A DNA stretch of 64,000 nt. Origin: Pelagicoccus sp. SDUM812005. GTDB taxonomy: Bacteria; Verrucomicrobiota; Verrucomicrobiia; Opitutales; Opitutaceae. Within the stretch, counting starts at the first letter, position 1; every line of letters starts with the position of its first letter. The position numbers and the translations under genes were made by a program. The notes under the pieces were generated by a model. That model made no database searches and was not told where the DNA came from. It was given only the letters and a program-made list of their open reading frames with translations. Location: positions 186,001 to 250,000 of the forward strand of contig NZ_JARXIA010000007.1 of NCBI RefSeq assembly GCF_031127875.1. The letters run 5' to 3'. This document shows, piece by piece, positions 1-8,825 of this stretch.

Positions 1-493
1 TCAGGATCAGGTTGCCGAGTCCGGATTCCTCCATTTGCACCACCACGGGGCGGTTCTTCTTTTGCCCTTGGGTCATCTCGTTCAGCTGCTCGCTGGCGGC
101 GTTCATGTTCTCGACGGGGCGCTTGAGGGCTTGGGCGAGCTTGCCCAGCTTGTCGAAGCTTTCCGGCGCGTTTTCGAGCAGGGATACGGCAGGCCCGGAG
201 AGGGCGAAGATTCCGTAGGCGAAGGCGGCAGTCGCCACGGTGACGACTATGAAGGCGGCCAGGACGCGGGGCACGCGCAGGTGGAGAATCATGCGCACCG
301 CAGGTGCGAGGGCGTAGCTGAGCAAGAGGGCGGCGAACACGGGCAGCAGGAACCCGCGGGCGACGTAGAGAGTTACGAAGATGATGATGAAGAAGACGAT
401 TCCGTGGTAGTTGGCCACGATCGGAATGCCTGCAAAATCGTCTTGCTGCTTCGTTGGTGCGCTGGGAGGAGGTGGGGTGGCCGAATCATGCAT
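1..493 (-). CDS. AI-2E family transporter, N-terminal part (runs off the window)
   Basis: The reading frame starts at ATG 493 and is open to the left edge, giving about 164 residues of a longer protein. After a Pro-rich, polar N-terminus (about residues 1-25) come two closely spaced hydrophobic segments, one with the motif ARGFLLPVFAALLLSYALAP and a second ending near AFAYGIFALSG, then an amphipathic stretch starting SLLENAPESF. This is the classic beginning of the PerM/YdiK/TqsA-like AI-2E (UPF0118) family, usually about 350 residues with 7-8 membrane helices. It starts 15 nt after the glycosyltransferase stop, so it is probably the last visible gene of the minus-strand operon. Substrates in this family range from AI-2 to Na+/H+ exchange, so the substrate is unknown. 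Confidence 0.8.
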   Translation of the reverse strand, partial: MHDSATPPPPSAPTKQQDDFAGIPIVANYHGIVFFIIIFVTLYVARGFLLPVFAALLLSYALAPAVRMILHLRVPRVLAAFIVVTVATAAFAYGIFALSGPAVSLLENAPESFDKLGKLAQALKRPVENMNAASEQLNEMTQGQKKNRPVVVQMEESGLGNLIL

Positions 494-508
494 CTGATGG
501 GGGATTGG

Positions 509-1774
509 CTAGTCGGTGATGGCGGAGGTTACGGTGGCGGTTTTCACTTTGAGGAGTTGGAGTTCGCCTTCGAGGCTGGCGATGACCTTGTCGAAATTTT
601 CGATGCCGGTGCCTTCGATCCAGCTCTCGTGGGAGCCGATGCACTCTTGGTAGAGTTCCAAGGCGTGGGCGGCGGTGCTCTGGATGGAGAGTTGGCGAGC
701 GGTTTCCTGGGCGGCGCTGGCGTATTCCTTGAGTTTGGCGGGAGCGCTGAGGAGTTTGACGAGCGATTGGGTGTACTCCGCTTGCGGGGCGTCTTGGGAC
801 AGCAGGATGCCGTTTTTTTCGTGCTGCAGCACGTCGGAAACGCCGGGGCCGTCGAGGGCGATGACGGGCGCCCCGCCGGCCATGGCTTCGGCGAGCACGA
901 GGCCCTGGGTTTCGCTTAAGGAGGCGAACGCGAAAAGATCGAAGCTGGCGTAGGCGTCCGCCAGTTCTTCCCCTTGTAGTGATCCTGTGGGTACGAAACG
1001 TTTCTCAAGCCCTTTGGATTGGAGGAGTTCGCGAATCTGCTCTTCCTCCTCGCCGCTGCCGACCAGGGCGAAGCAGGCTTCAGGAGCGGCGGCGAGCGCT
1101 TCTGCGACTGCTTCCGCCAAGTAGTGCAAGTTTTTCTCTTGGGCGATGCGACCGACGTGGCCGATCAAAGGGGCGTTGTCCGGTATGCCGTAGGCTTGGC
1201 GGAAGCGCTCGCCTTGGCCGTTGGCGAAGAAGTCGACGTCGATGCCGGTAGGCTGTACTCGTACGGGGACGGATACGCCTCGCTCCCGGATCAGTTCCTG
1301 AACGCTCTTGCTGGGCGCCAGGACCATCGAGCAGGCGTTCGCGTAGCCGGTCGCGAGCTCGATTGCGGCTTTCTTGGTGAAGTCGCTGTCGAAGGGCAGG
1401 TAGTTGGTGTACTCTTCGTAGAGGGTGTGGTGGGTGAAGACGATCGGCAGGTTTCTGGTGTAGGCGGAGCGCAGGGCGGTGTCCCCGAGCAGGAAGGGGT
1501 GGTGGGAGTGGATGAGGTCGGGCTCGAAGGCATCGAGCTGGCTGGATACGTTGCCTAGGAAGGGGATTTGGAAAGAGAAGCCGCTGTCGTTGAAGTTGGT
1601 AATGGCGGGTACTCGGTAGACGTTTGTTTCGTCGGGAATGCTTTCTTCGAACTCGGGCGCGATCACGAGGCACTCGTGTCCGAGTTTTCGATACGCTTCG
1701 GCAAAGCTGCTGACGGAGCGCGCAACGCCTCCCACGTGGGGGAGGTAGGTATTGGTAAACATTGCAATTTTCAT
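509..1774 (-). CDS. GT4-family glycosyltransferase, diacylglycerol-glucosyltransferase type
   Basis: This is a 421-residue GT-B enzyme that probably transfers a sugar from a nucleotide donor to a membrane lipid at the cytoplasmic face. The N-terminus MKIAMFTNTYLPHVGGVARS is the Rossmann start with a Gly-rich loop. HHTLYEEYTNYLPF near residue 110 matches the HT-YE-Y-HY acceptor-side motif of monoglucosyl-diacylglycerol synthases. HVGRIAQEKNL and SLSETQGLVLAEAMAGG are the donor-site motifs of GT4, with the E-x7-E pair. The start at 1774 is chosen because it opens the Rossmann fold and overlaps the upstream stop by ATGA; a longer open frame to 2212 lies antiparallel inside the upstream gene and is not protein-like. 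The family is certain; the lipid acceptor is inferred from the HT-YE motif. Confidence 0.85.
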   Translation of the reverse strand: MKIAMFTNTYLPHVGGVARSVSSFAEAYRKLGHECLVIAPEFEESIPDETNVYRVPAITNFNDSGFSFQIPFLGNVSSQLDAFEPDLIHSHHPFLLGDTALRSAYTRNLPIVFTHHTLYEEYTNYLPFDSDFTKKAAIELATGYANACSMVLAPSKSVQELIRERGVSVPVRVQPTGIDVDFFANGQGERFRQAYGIPDNAPLIGHVGRIAQEKNLHYLAEAVAEALAAAPEACFALVGSGEEEEQIRELLQSKGLEKRFVPTGSLQGEELADAYASFDLFAFASLSETQGLVLAEAMAGGAPVIALDGPGVSDVLQHEKNGILLSQDAPQAEYTQSLVKLLSAPAKLKEYASAAQETARQLSIQSTAAHALELYQECIGSHESWIEGTGIENFDKVIASLEGELQLLKVKTATVTSAITD

Positions 1775-4041
1775 GACTTGAGTACGGGTGAATCTTTTCT
1801 TTCGAGTACGACTTCGAAAAGCGATGTGCCCTGTTTTGAATCGTAACCAGGTATTGAATACTGGATGGTGGGCTGGATTTCCCCTCGAGCAGCGAGGCGG
1901 GTCTTTACGGATACGGCGGATTCGCTGCACTTTTTGATCTCTACGGAGATCGGGCCGTGAGAGGTGGGGAGGTTCTGGATGGAGATCGTCTCTTCGGAAT
2001 CGATCCATTCGTCGGTCACGCCGGACCCGATGACGAGGCGGTTTCCTTCTTCTCGAACGAGTCGGTTGACTGCGAGCAGCAGCCATTCGGCGGCTGCCCA
2101 TGCGTGTTGGCCGTCGCCCATGCAGCCGCCGCCGGTGCGGGGGTTGATGGCTTCGGGCCATTGCCCGGTTTGCGTTGCGAGCTCGAGGCAGCGGCGGGCC
2201 AGCGGCTGCCATCTCTCGTCGCCCGCTCGGAGGAAGGTTTGGGCGAGGTCGAGGGTGAGGTAGATGTTTAGCCCGGAGTGGATCATGTCCTGGAAGAAGG
2301 CTCCGGTCACGAGGCTGTTTTCGTACAGGTAGTTTGCGGTAGCCATTACCCGCGGTTCGTTCGGATCCCAGATCTGTAGTGGATAGTCCGATACGAGCGA
2401 TCCGATGGCTCCGGAGTCCATGCGTCGGTAGGGCGAGGCGGGAAGGCTTCCGCGGGCGCTTTTCGAAGTGATCTTGCTAAGGGAGCTCTCGATGCTGGAG
2501 AGGAGGACCTTGGAAAGGTCGAGCGCGACTTGGGCGGGCTCGTTCATCTCGCGGCGTTTTAGAATGGAATGGGCCGCCCGCAGTCCGCCGACCGCCCAGA
2601 AGTCGTCCCAGTAGTAGAAGTCGTTAGGACCGAAGTGCTCGGCGCTGAATCCGGCGGGCAGGAGGCCGTGGTGCCGGGTTTCGGGGGCGTCGGTCAGCTT
2701 GTTGGTGATCCATTTAATGGCTGGCTTGATGGAATCGAAGCAGGCGTCCGGGATCTCCCTGCCGGTGAGCTCTTCATAGAGGTCGTAGATCCAGAGCACT
2801 TGTCCGTTGGAGTCCCATTCGCCCTCTTGCGAGAGGAAGTATCCGTCCTTGGTCTGGCGGTCTGGGAATTGCTCCAAGGCGCGGCGGCAGGCGGCTTCCT
2901 GTCCGGTCTTCAGCAGGGCGTGGGCGATAAGGCAGGCGTCGCGGAACCAAAAGCGGCGGTAGGTGTAGGGGCCGGGATAGATGTCCTGGGGACTGAGTTG
3001 GGCGAGCACGCGCAGCGAGCGCTGGTATTGAGTTTGCTCGGCCTCGTCGGGGACTTGGAGCCGGGTGGTGTGGGAAAGCTTTTCGGACCAGGTCAGCGAG
3101 GGGGAACCGCCGGCGGACTCCTTGCTGGCGATGGGGATGGTCATCGAGCAATGGCGTTCGCGTCCGGCTTCCACGGGGAATACGGCCGCGGCGGTAGCCA
3201 TGCCCGCCTCGCAGGTAACGCTCTCCTGCTCGGAGGGTTCGTCGAGGATGTGGGATACGTCGCCGTGTTCGTAGTTGCTGAGGGAGAAGTGGCTCGGTGG
3301 CTCCGCGAAGTCGATGAGGTGAACGTCGTTGACCGCAAGCGACTTTCGCGTGCTGACGATTTTTATGGTATCAATGAACTGGATACCTTCTGGGTTGTAG
3401 GGGCGGATCGCCACGACGAGTTTGGCGGCTTCCGGAGCGACGCAGCTGAGGTCGACAGCTAGTTCGATACGGCCGGTGCTGGCTTCGCGTCGCATTTCGA
3501 CGGAGGACGCGAGTCGGAAGCCGTTGCCTTGGCAAGAGGTTCTGACGACGAGGCTGTCGTCGGTCGAAAGGGATTGGTCCGCATAGTCCTCGCGGCACGG
3601 CAGGAACCATTTTCCGCTATCGGTGACGAGCCAGAAGTCTATCGACCAGGAGTCGTGGAAGGGCGTGATCAGTCCGCGCGGATCGACGATGGCGTACTCT
3701 TCGCTGTCGGGGACGCTGACTGCGGTCCAGTTGCGGTGGGTGAGGTTTATGTGGCTAAAGGAGAAGGCCCGCGGTATGAAGGCTTTGTCCAAGGGGTCGT
3801 ATTGCTTTTGTATCCAGTACGGCCAGATCCAATCGAGATTGTTTTGGATCGCCTTGGTATTGGTTAGGCCCCGGGCGTGGAAGGCGAACCCGGCTCGCAG
3901 GAGTTCGATCGGCTCGTTGGTTTCGGAGGGCTGGCTGAACTTGCGTATACGTTCGAGGGTTTCAACGGGGTCGTTGAAGCCGTAGGCCTTCGCTGCTTTT
4001 CTGGCAATCAGTTGCCAAGGTATCCATGTTGCAATTCCCAT
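1771..4041 (-). CDS. Glucoamylase/debranching-like (alpha/alpha)6 glycosidase
   Basis: This 756-residue protein has no signal peptide, so a cytoplasmic enzyme is expected. The first ~290 residues look like beta-rich accessory domain. The C-terminal ~400 residues show (alpha/alpha)6-barrel signatures: RRFWFRDACLIAHALL, GEWDSNGQVLW, FYYWDDFWAVGGL and a late acidic motif QWPEAINPRTGGG followed by HAWAAAEWL. The acidic residues in GEWD and WPEA are candidate catalytic groups by analogy with GH15/amylo-alpha-1,6-glucosidase enzymes. It ends in an ATGA overlap with the glycosyltransferase gene, implying translational coupling, and starts 13 nt after the VTT-domain gene. Its substrate is unknown; a role in trimming a glucan or glycolipid made by the neighbouring transferase is an inference. 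Confidence 0.7.
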   Translation of the reverse strand: MGIATWIPWQLIARKAAKAYGFNDPVETLERIRKFSQPSETNEPIELLRAGFAFHARGLTNTKAIQNNLDWIWPYWIQKQYDPLDKAFIPRAFSFSHINLTHRNWTAVSVPDSEEYAIVDPRGLITPFHDSWSIDFWLVTDSGKWFLPCREDYADQSLSTDDSLVVRTSCQGNGFRLASSVEMRREASTGRIELAVDLSCVAPEAAKLVVAIRPYNPEGIQFIDTIKIVSTRKSLAVNDVHLIDFAEPPSHFSLSNYEHGDVSHILDEPSEQESVTCEAGMATAAAVFPVEAGRERHCSMTIPIASKESAGGSPSLTWSEKLSHTTRLQVPDEAEQTQYQRSLRVLAQLSPQDIYPGPYTYRRFWFRDACLIAHALLKTGQEAACRRALEQFPDRQTKDGYFLSQEGEWDSNGQVLWIYDLYEELTGREIPDACFDSIKPAIKWITNKLTDAPETRHHGLLPAGFSAEHFGPNDFYYWDDFWAVGGLRAAHSILKRREMNEPAQVALDLSKVLLSSIESSLSKITSKSARGSLPASPYRRMDSGAIGSLVSDYPLQIWDPNEPRVMATANYLYENSLVTGAFFQDMIHSGLNIYLTLDLAQTFLRAGDERWQPLARRCLELATQTGQWPEAINPRTGGGCMGDGQHAWAAAEWLLLAVNRLVREEGNRLVIGSGVTDEWIDSEETISIQNLPTSHGPISVEIKKCSESAVSVKTRLAARGEIQPTIQYSIPGYDSKQGTSLFEVVLERKDSPVLKS

Positions 4042-4054
4042 TGTATCGGTTGTT

Positions 4055-4732
4055 TCAGGTTGCGTCGTTGGTGGCCGGTTCCCGCTCGTCGCTGTCGCGC
4101 TTGAGCTTGTCTCGATAGAGCTTCACGCCGATGCTGAGGGCGATGCCGACTACGATGACGATGATCACGCCGGCGTTGACTCCTTGGAAAACTGCGTTTC
4201 CGAAACTGACGAACAGGATGGCCCCGAGGGCATGTCCGGCGCTGTTCCATCGCAGGTAGGGCGAGTGCTTTACGCCCATGGCGAGCGGCAGGTAGAGCTT
4301 GACGATGTAGGGCAGCCCCGGGAGCAGTCCCCAAAGGAAGAGGAGCTTGCTGGAGTTTCCGCCCGTCTTCTTTTCGAGCGTTTGCCAGAGTCCTTCCTGT
4401 TTCTTGTTGGTAGAGACGAAGCGGGAGACGAATCGGCTTAGGTAGAGGGAGATGCCGTGGTGGGCGACGATGGCGGCGCAGGCGACGGTGGCCCCCAGCA
4501 CCAGCCCGAAGCGGGCCCCGACCGCGAATAGAAAGAGCGACAGCGGAAGGCCGAGCGGAGGCAACAGGACCAGGCTCACCAGAAAAATCCAGGCAGGCGC
4601 TTCCTGCACGGACGACTTCACCTGCTCCCAGCTTAGTTCGTAGTGGATCGCCAAATACACGGCTGCGGCAACGAGGAGCGCCAGCGCGATGACCGCTAGG
4701 ATTGATCCCTCTTTTTTGTTGAGTGTGGGCAT
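4055..4732 (-). CDS. VTT-domain (TVP38/DedA-like) membrane protein
   Basis: The product has 225 residues. An N-terminal helix (about 12-32) and three to four further hydrophobic segments flank a loop with FAVGARFGLVLG and a later LPGLPYIVKLYLPLAMG stretch. These are the two conserved elements of the VTT (SNARE-associated/DedA) fold, the first Gly-rich and the second a G-x-x-P-type re-entrant loop. The C-terminus is a charged cytoplasmic tail. DedA/VTT proteins are linked to lipid scrambling and undecaprenyl-phosphate or phospholipid handling. It sits 6 nt after the phosphodiesterase gene and 13 nt before the glycosidase gene, so it is in the middle of the operon. Confidence 0.8.
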   Translation of the reverse strand: MPTLNKKEGSILAVIALALLVAAAVYLAIHYELSWEQVKSSVQEAPAWIFLVSLVLLPPLGLPLSLFLFAVGARFGLVLGATVACAAIVAHHGISLYLSRFVSRFVSTNKKQEGLWQTLEKKTGGNSSKLLFLWGLLPGLPYIVKLYLPLAMGVKHSPYLRWNSAGHALGAILFVSFGNAVFQGVNAGVIIVIVVGIALSIGVKLYRDKLKRDSDEREPATNDAT

Positions 4733-4738
4733 AGCGGT

Positions 4739-7018
4739 TTAGGCGATTACCATGTCGGCGTAGACGGGCAGGTGGTCGGAGGCGTTCCGGATGCTGCGAC
4801 TCCTCAGGACGCCGGAATCGGGCACTTTCAGGTGGGGAGACGCGAAGATGTGGTCGATGCGGCGGAGGGGGGCCCAGGAAAGGAAGGATGCGGAGGGGCG
4901 GCCGTTGCCGGCGGTTAGTTGCGTGTCGGACAGCTTGCTGGCGAAGGCGAGGTAGGCGGGGCCGCGGGGGCCAGCGTTGAAGTCGCCGCAGATGACGACG
5001 CGTTCGTCTTCGTCGAGCGAGCCGAGCCATTTTTCTCCGAGAAGGCATTCGGCTTGGGCGATTCGCTCGGCGCTGTTTAGGCCGAAGTGAGTGTTGATAA
5101 CGTTAAGCGGCAGGGCGTCTCTGAAGGCGATCTGGGCCCAGATGGATCCTCGAGGCTCGCGCAGGGCGAAGCGTTTGCCGGGGAGCCTGAAGGCTTCGCT
5201 TCTTATGATGTCGACCTTGTACTTGCTGGCGAGCGCAAGGCCGTATTGGACGCCGTTTTTTTGGTGGAGGGGAAGGAAGCTGTAGTAGAAATCGGGGCCG
5301 AATGCCTTGGCCACCGACTTTCGGAGGGAGGGGCCGTTTTCGCTTTCGTAGGCTTCCTGGAAGCAGACGACGTCAGCGTTGAAATGTTCGATGACCCGGG
5401 CCATGCGCTCGCTGTTGACGCGTCGGTCGATGCCGACTCCGCCGTGTACGTTGTAGCTTACGACGCGGAGTGATTCGGGTGCGGGAGCGGGGGCGTCGGT
5501 GCTGGGTACTGCGGCGCTGCGGCCCAGCTGGGAAAGCACGATCTGCCTGAGATCTCTGGGGCGCATCGAGGGGCGATCCCAAGCTAGGTTTCGGGGCAGC
5601 AGGACGAATCCGCGGCATTCTTCGGCTCCCGGGCCTGCGTGGGACCCGCGTTCGTCCGCGAAGGTCAGGGGCTTGCCGCCGGAGTGCCAGCCGAGCAGCA
5701 CCAGATCGCCGGCGTACTTGGAGCGCACGAGGGTGCTTAGGTCTTCGAGAGTGTCTTCCACGAATTCGTGGCCGCGGGAGGTGAGCTGCTCTTCGAGAAG
5801 CGACAGGTCGCCAACCTGCGTCTTGGTGACGCAGCGAATCTGGTCGGAGTCATCTATGAAGAGGGCGGTGGGAATGTGGGCCTCGGCGCAGCAGCGTTTC
5901 GCCCAGGCTAGTCGGGCCTCGCCGCTGAGCTGATTGTCTGCGTAGAGGTGAGCGACGGGACCCATCGCCTGAAGGTGTACCCAACAAATGGATTCACTTT
6001 GGGTATCTGGATCCGAGTCGGAATTGAGAATGAAGGATTTGGATCGCTCCATGAACGCGGAGATCTCGCTGGCGGGCGAAACGCGGTAGCCGTCTGGGAG
6101 GATGGTTTGTATGGCCTCCGATAGCGGTCGTTGGGCGATGTCGTGGTATGGGGTGGAGTGCTCCTGCCCATGGTCCGAGAATATGACGACCTCGTAGTTT
6201 CGATCGCGGCAGCGCTTGGCTTCCTTGGAAATTTTCCGGATGCATTGGTCGAGCCCCTTCAGGGTCCAGTGAGCGAAGCGGGAGTGCGGACCGCGGCGGT
6301 GGGCGGCTTCGTCGTATCCAAAAAAGTTTGCATGGATGACGGGGAGGCCCGCCTTGATGTCGCGGGAAACCTCCCGGACGATCGCTTCGCGCAAGGCGAT
6401 GGCGACCGCGAGCCGGGCCGGAATAAAGGTGAGCTCGGCGGCGAGCTCGCCGCGAGTAATGATGCCTCGGGCGGCGTCGTAAAGGCCGATCCCTATTTCC
6501 GCGCCTAGCAGCTTGAGGATGCGAAGGCAGGAGGTCGGGTTGCGGAAGGCGAGGCCGAGCCATCGGAATAGGGACAGTTCTTTCACCCAATGGGAAAAGG
6601 TATTCAGTTCCCCGCAGTACTTGGCTTTGGCAGCTCCGCCCGTATATATATTAGCGTAGCTCGAGCCCCCTTCCAGGAGGCCTTCCCCCTGGCTGGCGGA
6701 TTCCTCGCCGATTCGTTTTGCCCACTCTGCGTCGTACATGCGGACGTTTTGCTTGGTGCTTCGGTCGTAGAAGCTAAAGGCGGGAGTGGCGCAGCGGACT
6801 CCGTAGTGCAGCTCGGCTTGCACGGCGGGCGTGCAGCTCGGTTGCCCCGGGTAAAAGGAAGTGAGTCGAGACGCTCTGCCGTCGAGGAGACGCTTGGTGT
6901 AGGGCATGCGTCCGGAGCGAAGGGCCCGCTCGAATTGGAAGCGGGAGAGGCCGTCGATCTGGATGAGTACGACACCGGGAGTTTGTGGCGCTTCGGGTTG
7001 AGGACTTGCTTTTCGCAT
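4739..7018 (-). CDS. Fused type I phosphodiesterase (alkaline-phosphatase fold) and endonuclease/exonuclease/phosphatase protein
   Basis: Two hydrolase domains sit in one chain of about 759 residues. The N-terminal ~470 residues begin GVVLIQIDGLSRFQFERAL (metal-binding Asp), continue with the FYPGQPSCTPAVQAELHYG nucleophile region (Thr or Ser) and contain VVIFSDHGQEH (metal-binding Asp/His), the layout of nucleotide pyrophosphatase/phosphodiesterases. The C-terminal ~260 residues start LRVVSYNVHGGVG and carry VVCFQEA, INTHFG, VVICGDFNAGP and ASDHLPVYA, the complete Mg-dependent EEP active-site set. The chosen ATG at 7018 precedes the first domain; a TTG at 7057 would add 13 residues. There is no clear signal peptide. 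It is the first gene of the five-gene operon. Substrates are unknown; phosphodiesters of lipids or head groups fit the context. Confidence 0.8.
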   Translation of the reverse strand: MRKASPQPEAPQTPGVVLIQIDGLSRFQFERALRSGRMPYTKRLLDGRASRLTSFYPGQPSCTPAVQAELHYGVRCATPAFSFYDRSTKQNVRMYDAEWAKRIGEESASQGEGLLEGGSSYANIYTGGAAKAKYCGELNTFSHWVKELSLFRWLGLAFRNPTSCLRILKLLGAEIGIGLYDAARGIITRGELAAELTFIPARLAVAIALREAIVREVSRDIKAGLPVIHANFFGYDEAAHRRGPHSRFAHWTLKGLDQCIRKISKEAKRCRDRNYEVVIFSDHGQEHSTPYHDIAQRPLSEAIQTILPDGYRVSPASEISAFMERSKSFILNSDSDPDTQSESICWVHLQAMGPVAHLYADNQLSGEARLAWAKRCCAEAHIPTALFIDDSDQIRCVTKTQVGDLSLLEEQLTSRGHEFVEDTLEDLSTLVRSKYAGDLVLLGWHSGGKPLTFADERGSHAGPGAEECRGFVLLPRNLAWDRPSMRPRDLRQIVLSQLGRSAAVPSTDAPAPAPESLRVVSYNVHGGVGIDRRVNSERMARVIEHFNADVVCFQEAYESENGPSLRKSVAKAFGPDFYYSFLPLHQKNGVQYGLALASKYKVDIIRSEAFRLPGKRFALREPRGSIWAQIAFRDALPLNVINTHFGLNSAERIAQAECLLGEKWLGSLDEDERVVICGDFNAGPRGPAYLAFASKLSDTQLTAGNGRPSASFLSWAPLRRIDHIFASPHLKVPDSGVLRSRSIRNASDHLPVYADMVIA

Positions 7019-7813
7019 TACGGTAGGTGAAGCCCGTAATTGCTGAATCCGCGCCAAACGATGCGCAGGGGGAAAGGGGGATGCAGAAGCTCATTTAGTG
7101 GTGCAATCTGCAAACGATTCGTCGAAAACCGTGTTATTTGCATTGCGGGATGCGTTGAGCTACGGCGGAAGCGCGAATCGGGGCGGCTGAAGCCAAGATA
7201 ATCTAGAAGCTAAGCGTAGACCTGTATCGAGAGTATTGCTGTATTCAGAGAAAAAATACATTGGAGACTGCTGGTTTTCCGGCCCTTCGTTAGGCTTCCC
7301 GGGAGCATCAGGAAGGGGGCGGCGTATCAGATTGCACTGCAAGCGGTAAGCGTGTTCTCGGGGGGAAGTGTGGGAAACGGGGATTGTGGATTCTGGGTAT
7401 GGGAGTCGTAATTAGTTGAACATAAGGATGATGGAATCCTGATTGTTTTCTTGCGATGCAATTTGAAACGGGAGGGATGTGAGTTGCACTCCCTAAGGGT
7501 CGAGGCGGATCGGGGTTCAGGGCTCGGATCAAAAAGTACGGAGGTGCCCGTAGGACGACATTTCATTCACGTGGATTGATTCATTAAGGTCGAACCGATC
7601 CTGATCGTGTGTTGGGCAAGTCGCTGATGTTGGGTAAATTATAGTTTTCGTTAGGTAGGGGCGAGGACGCTGGAAGAGGCTGCGGTGGTGGCTGGAAGGG
7701 ATCTCGTTTATAAAATAAATTTCAAAGAATTTGGGCGAGGAAGCGGCCGTTGGCATGGATGATGAAAAAAGGGGAGACGGTTATTTCCTACTAATCCGAA
7801 CACACCATAATCT
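7019..7813. other. Intergenic region, no gene recognised
   Basis: About 800 bp lie between the divergent minus-strand operon start and the exosortase-sorted protein gene. Short open frames occur on both strands but none has protein-like composition or a family signature. The part next to 7814 is AT-richer (an AT-rich run around 7707-7725) and may hold the promoter of the downstream gene, but no confident promoter can be set. Confidence 0.5.
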
Positions 7814-8476
7814 ATGAAAAATACTGTTATAAAGAACATCGCTGCCCTTTCTGCAGCTGCGCTCCTAAGTACATCAGCCTCTGCTATCGTCCTTGATATA
7901 TCATCAGTGGGTGACAGCGGCATTAAATTCGGAGGAGATTCCTCCATTAGCTTCTTTGGCAATGCGGACGGGCATGTCTTCGAAGTAAATGACTCGGATG
8001 GTTCCGTTGGAGATTCCACCGGTTTGTTTGGTTCGATCTCTGGAGTATGGAGCATCGACCCATGGTCCAGCAACACTACGACGCTTTCGGGTGGTCCAGG
8101 CGTTTTCCAGATCTGGGACGCTGCCGGCGAAACGTTTGTGGCTGACCTTGCATTGATGAAGATTGGAACGGTCCTTTCTGGGGGCGTCATGAACGGGGCT
8201 TCTAATCTATCCAATTTTTCTTACTCTGGGTCTAACGCGGACCTTTTAGAGCTGTACAGTTGGGGGTCTGCGACTTTGTCGATGAGCTTCGAAATCGCGA
8301 ATGGTCCTTCGGACCTGACATTGGATTACTTGGCAAATACTGAAGTCGAGTCCACCTTTTCCGGGGATCTTGCGACTCCTGTACCTGACGGCGGAACGAC
8401 ATCTGCCCTGCTCGGATTCGGTATCCTCGCAGTTGCAGCCGTAGCTCGCCGCAAGGGCTGGAAGAAGGCTGCCTAA
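7814..8476 (+). CDS. PEP-CTERM-type (VPDGG) exosortase-sorted secreted protein
   Basis: This 220-residue protein has an N-terminal signal peptide (IAALSAAALLSTSASA, cleaved near residue 24). Its body is a low-Cys, Ser/Gly/Asp-rich beta-type domain of unknown function. The C-terminal sorting tail runs from VPDGGTTSALLG (about residue 190) through a hydrophobic helix to an ARRKGWKK basic end. The VPDGG variant of the PEP-CTERM signal is typical of Verrucomicrobia; exosortase would process it so that the protein is exported to the surface or extracellular matrix. It is monocistronic, followed by a hairpin at 8558. The sorting class is confident; the function of the body is not recognised. Confidence 0.85.
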   Translation: MKNTVIKNIAALSAAALLSTSASAIVLDISSVGDSGIKFGGDSSISFFGNADGHVFEVNDSDGSVGDSTGLFGSISGVWSIDPWSSNTTTLSGGPGVFQIWDAAGETFVADLALMKIGTVLSGGVMNGASNLSNFSYSGSNADLLELYSWGSATLSMSFEIANGPSDLTLDYLANTEVESTFSGDLATPVPDGGTTSALLGFGILAVAAVARRKGWKKAA

Positions 8477-8557
8477 GCAGCTTCCTAGCGCGCTGCGGCG
8501 AAGCGAACCCCGGCTTTAGTCTCAAGGCGCTAGACACTGATATTTGAAAGAATGAGT

Positions 8558-8585
8558 AGCTGCACATCGAAAAAGGTGTGCAGCT
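8558..8585 (+). terminator. Hairpin after the exosortase-sorted gene
   Basis: A perfect 9-bp inverted repeat, AGCTGCACA (8558-8566) and TGTGCAGCT (8577-8585), surrounds a 10-nt loop, 80 nt after the stop codon. No T run follows, so it may be a factor-assisted terminator or an mRNA-stabilising hairpin. Confidence 0.5.
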
Positions 8586-8825
8586 GCTTCAGCATCGGCC
8601 TTAGGCCTGCATGGGATTATAATATTTATTGGATATACCCCAAGCGAGAACAGTATACTTTGTAGCCGCATGGTGAGGCGGCCGGTTTATCGAGTGCGTG
8701 ATCCCGTTCGTTTTGCTACGATGCTTGCGTGGGAAATTATATCGCGAGCGCGTTCGAATTAACTTTGTCGTTGAATTCCAAGATGTGGTTTCGTGGGGAA
8801 GGGTTAAAGGAAAGCGATTAATATT

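Noticed and set aside
1775-2212. N-terminal extension of the glycosyltransferase
   Set aside because: The extension is Arg/Pro-rich shadow sequence antiparallel in phase to the upstream gene on the same strand; the ATG at 1774 begins the true Rossmann fold.
2569-3462. Plus-strand open frame of 297 codons
   Set aside because: It is antisense to the (alpha/alpha)6 glycosidase, whose motifs are clear on the minus strand.
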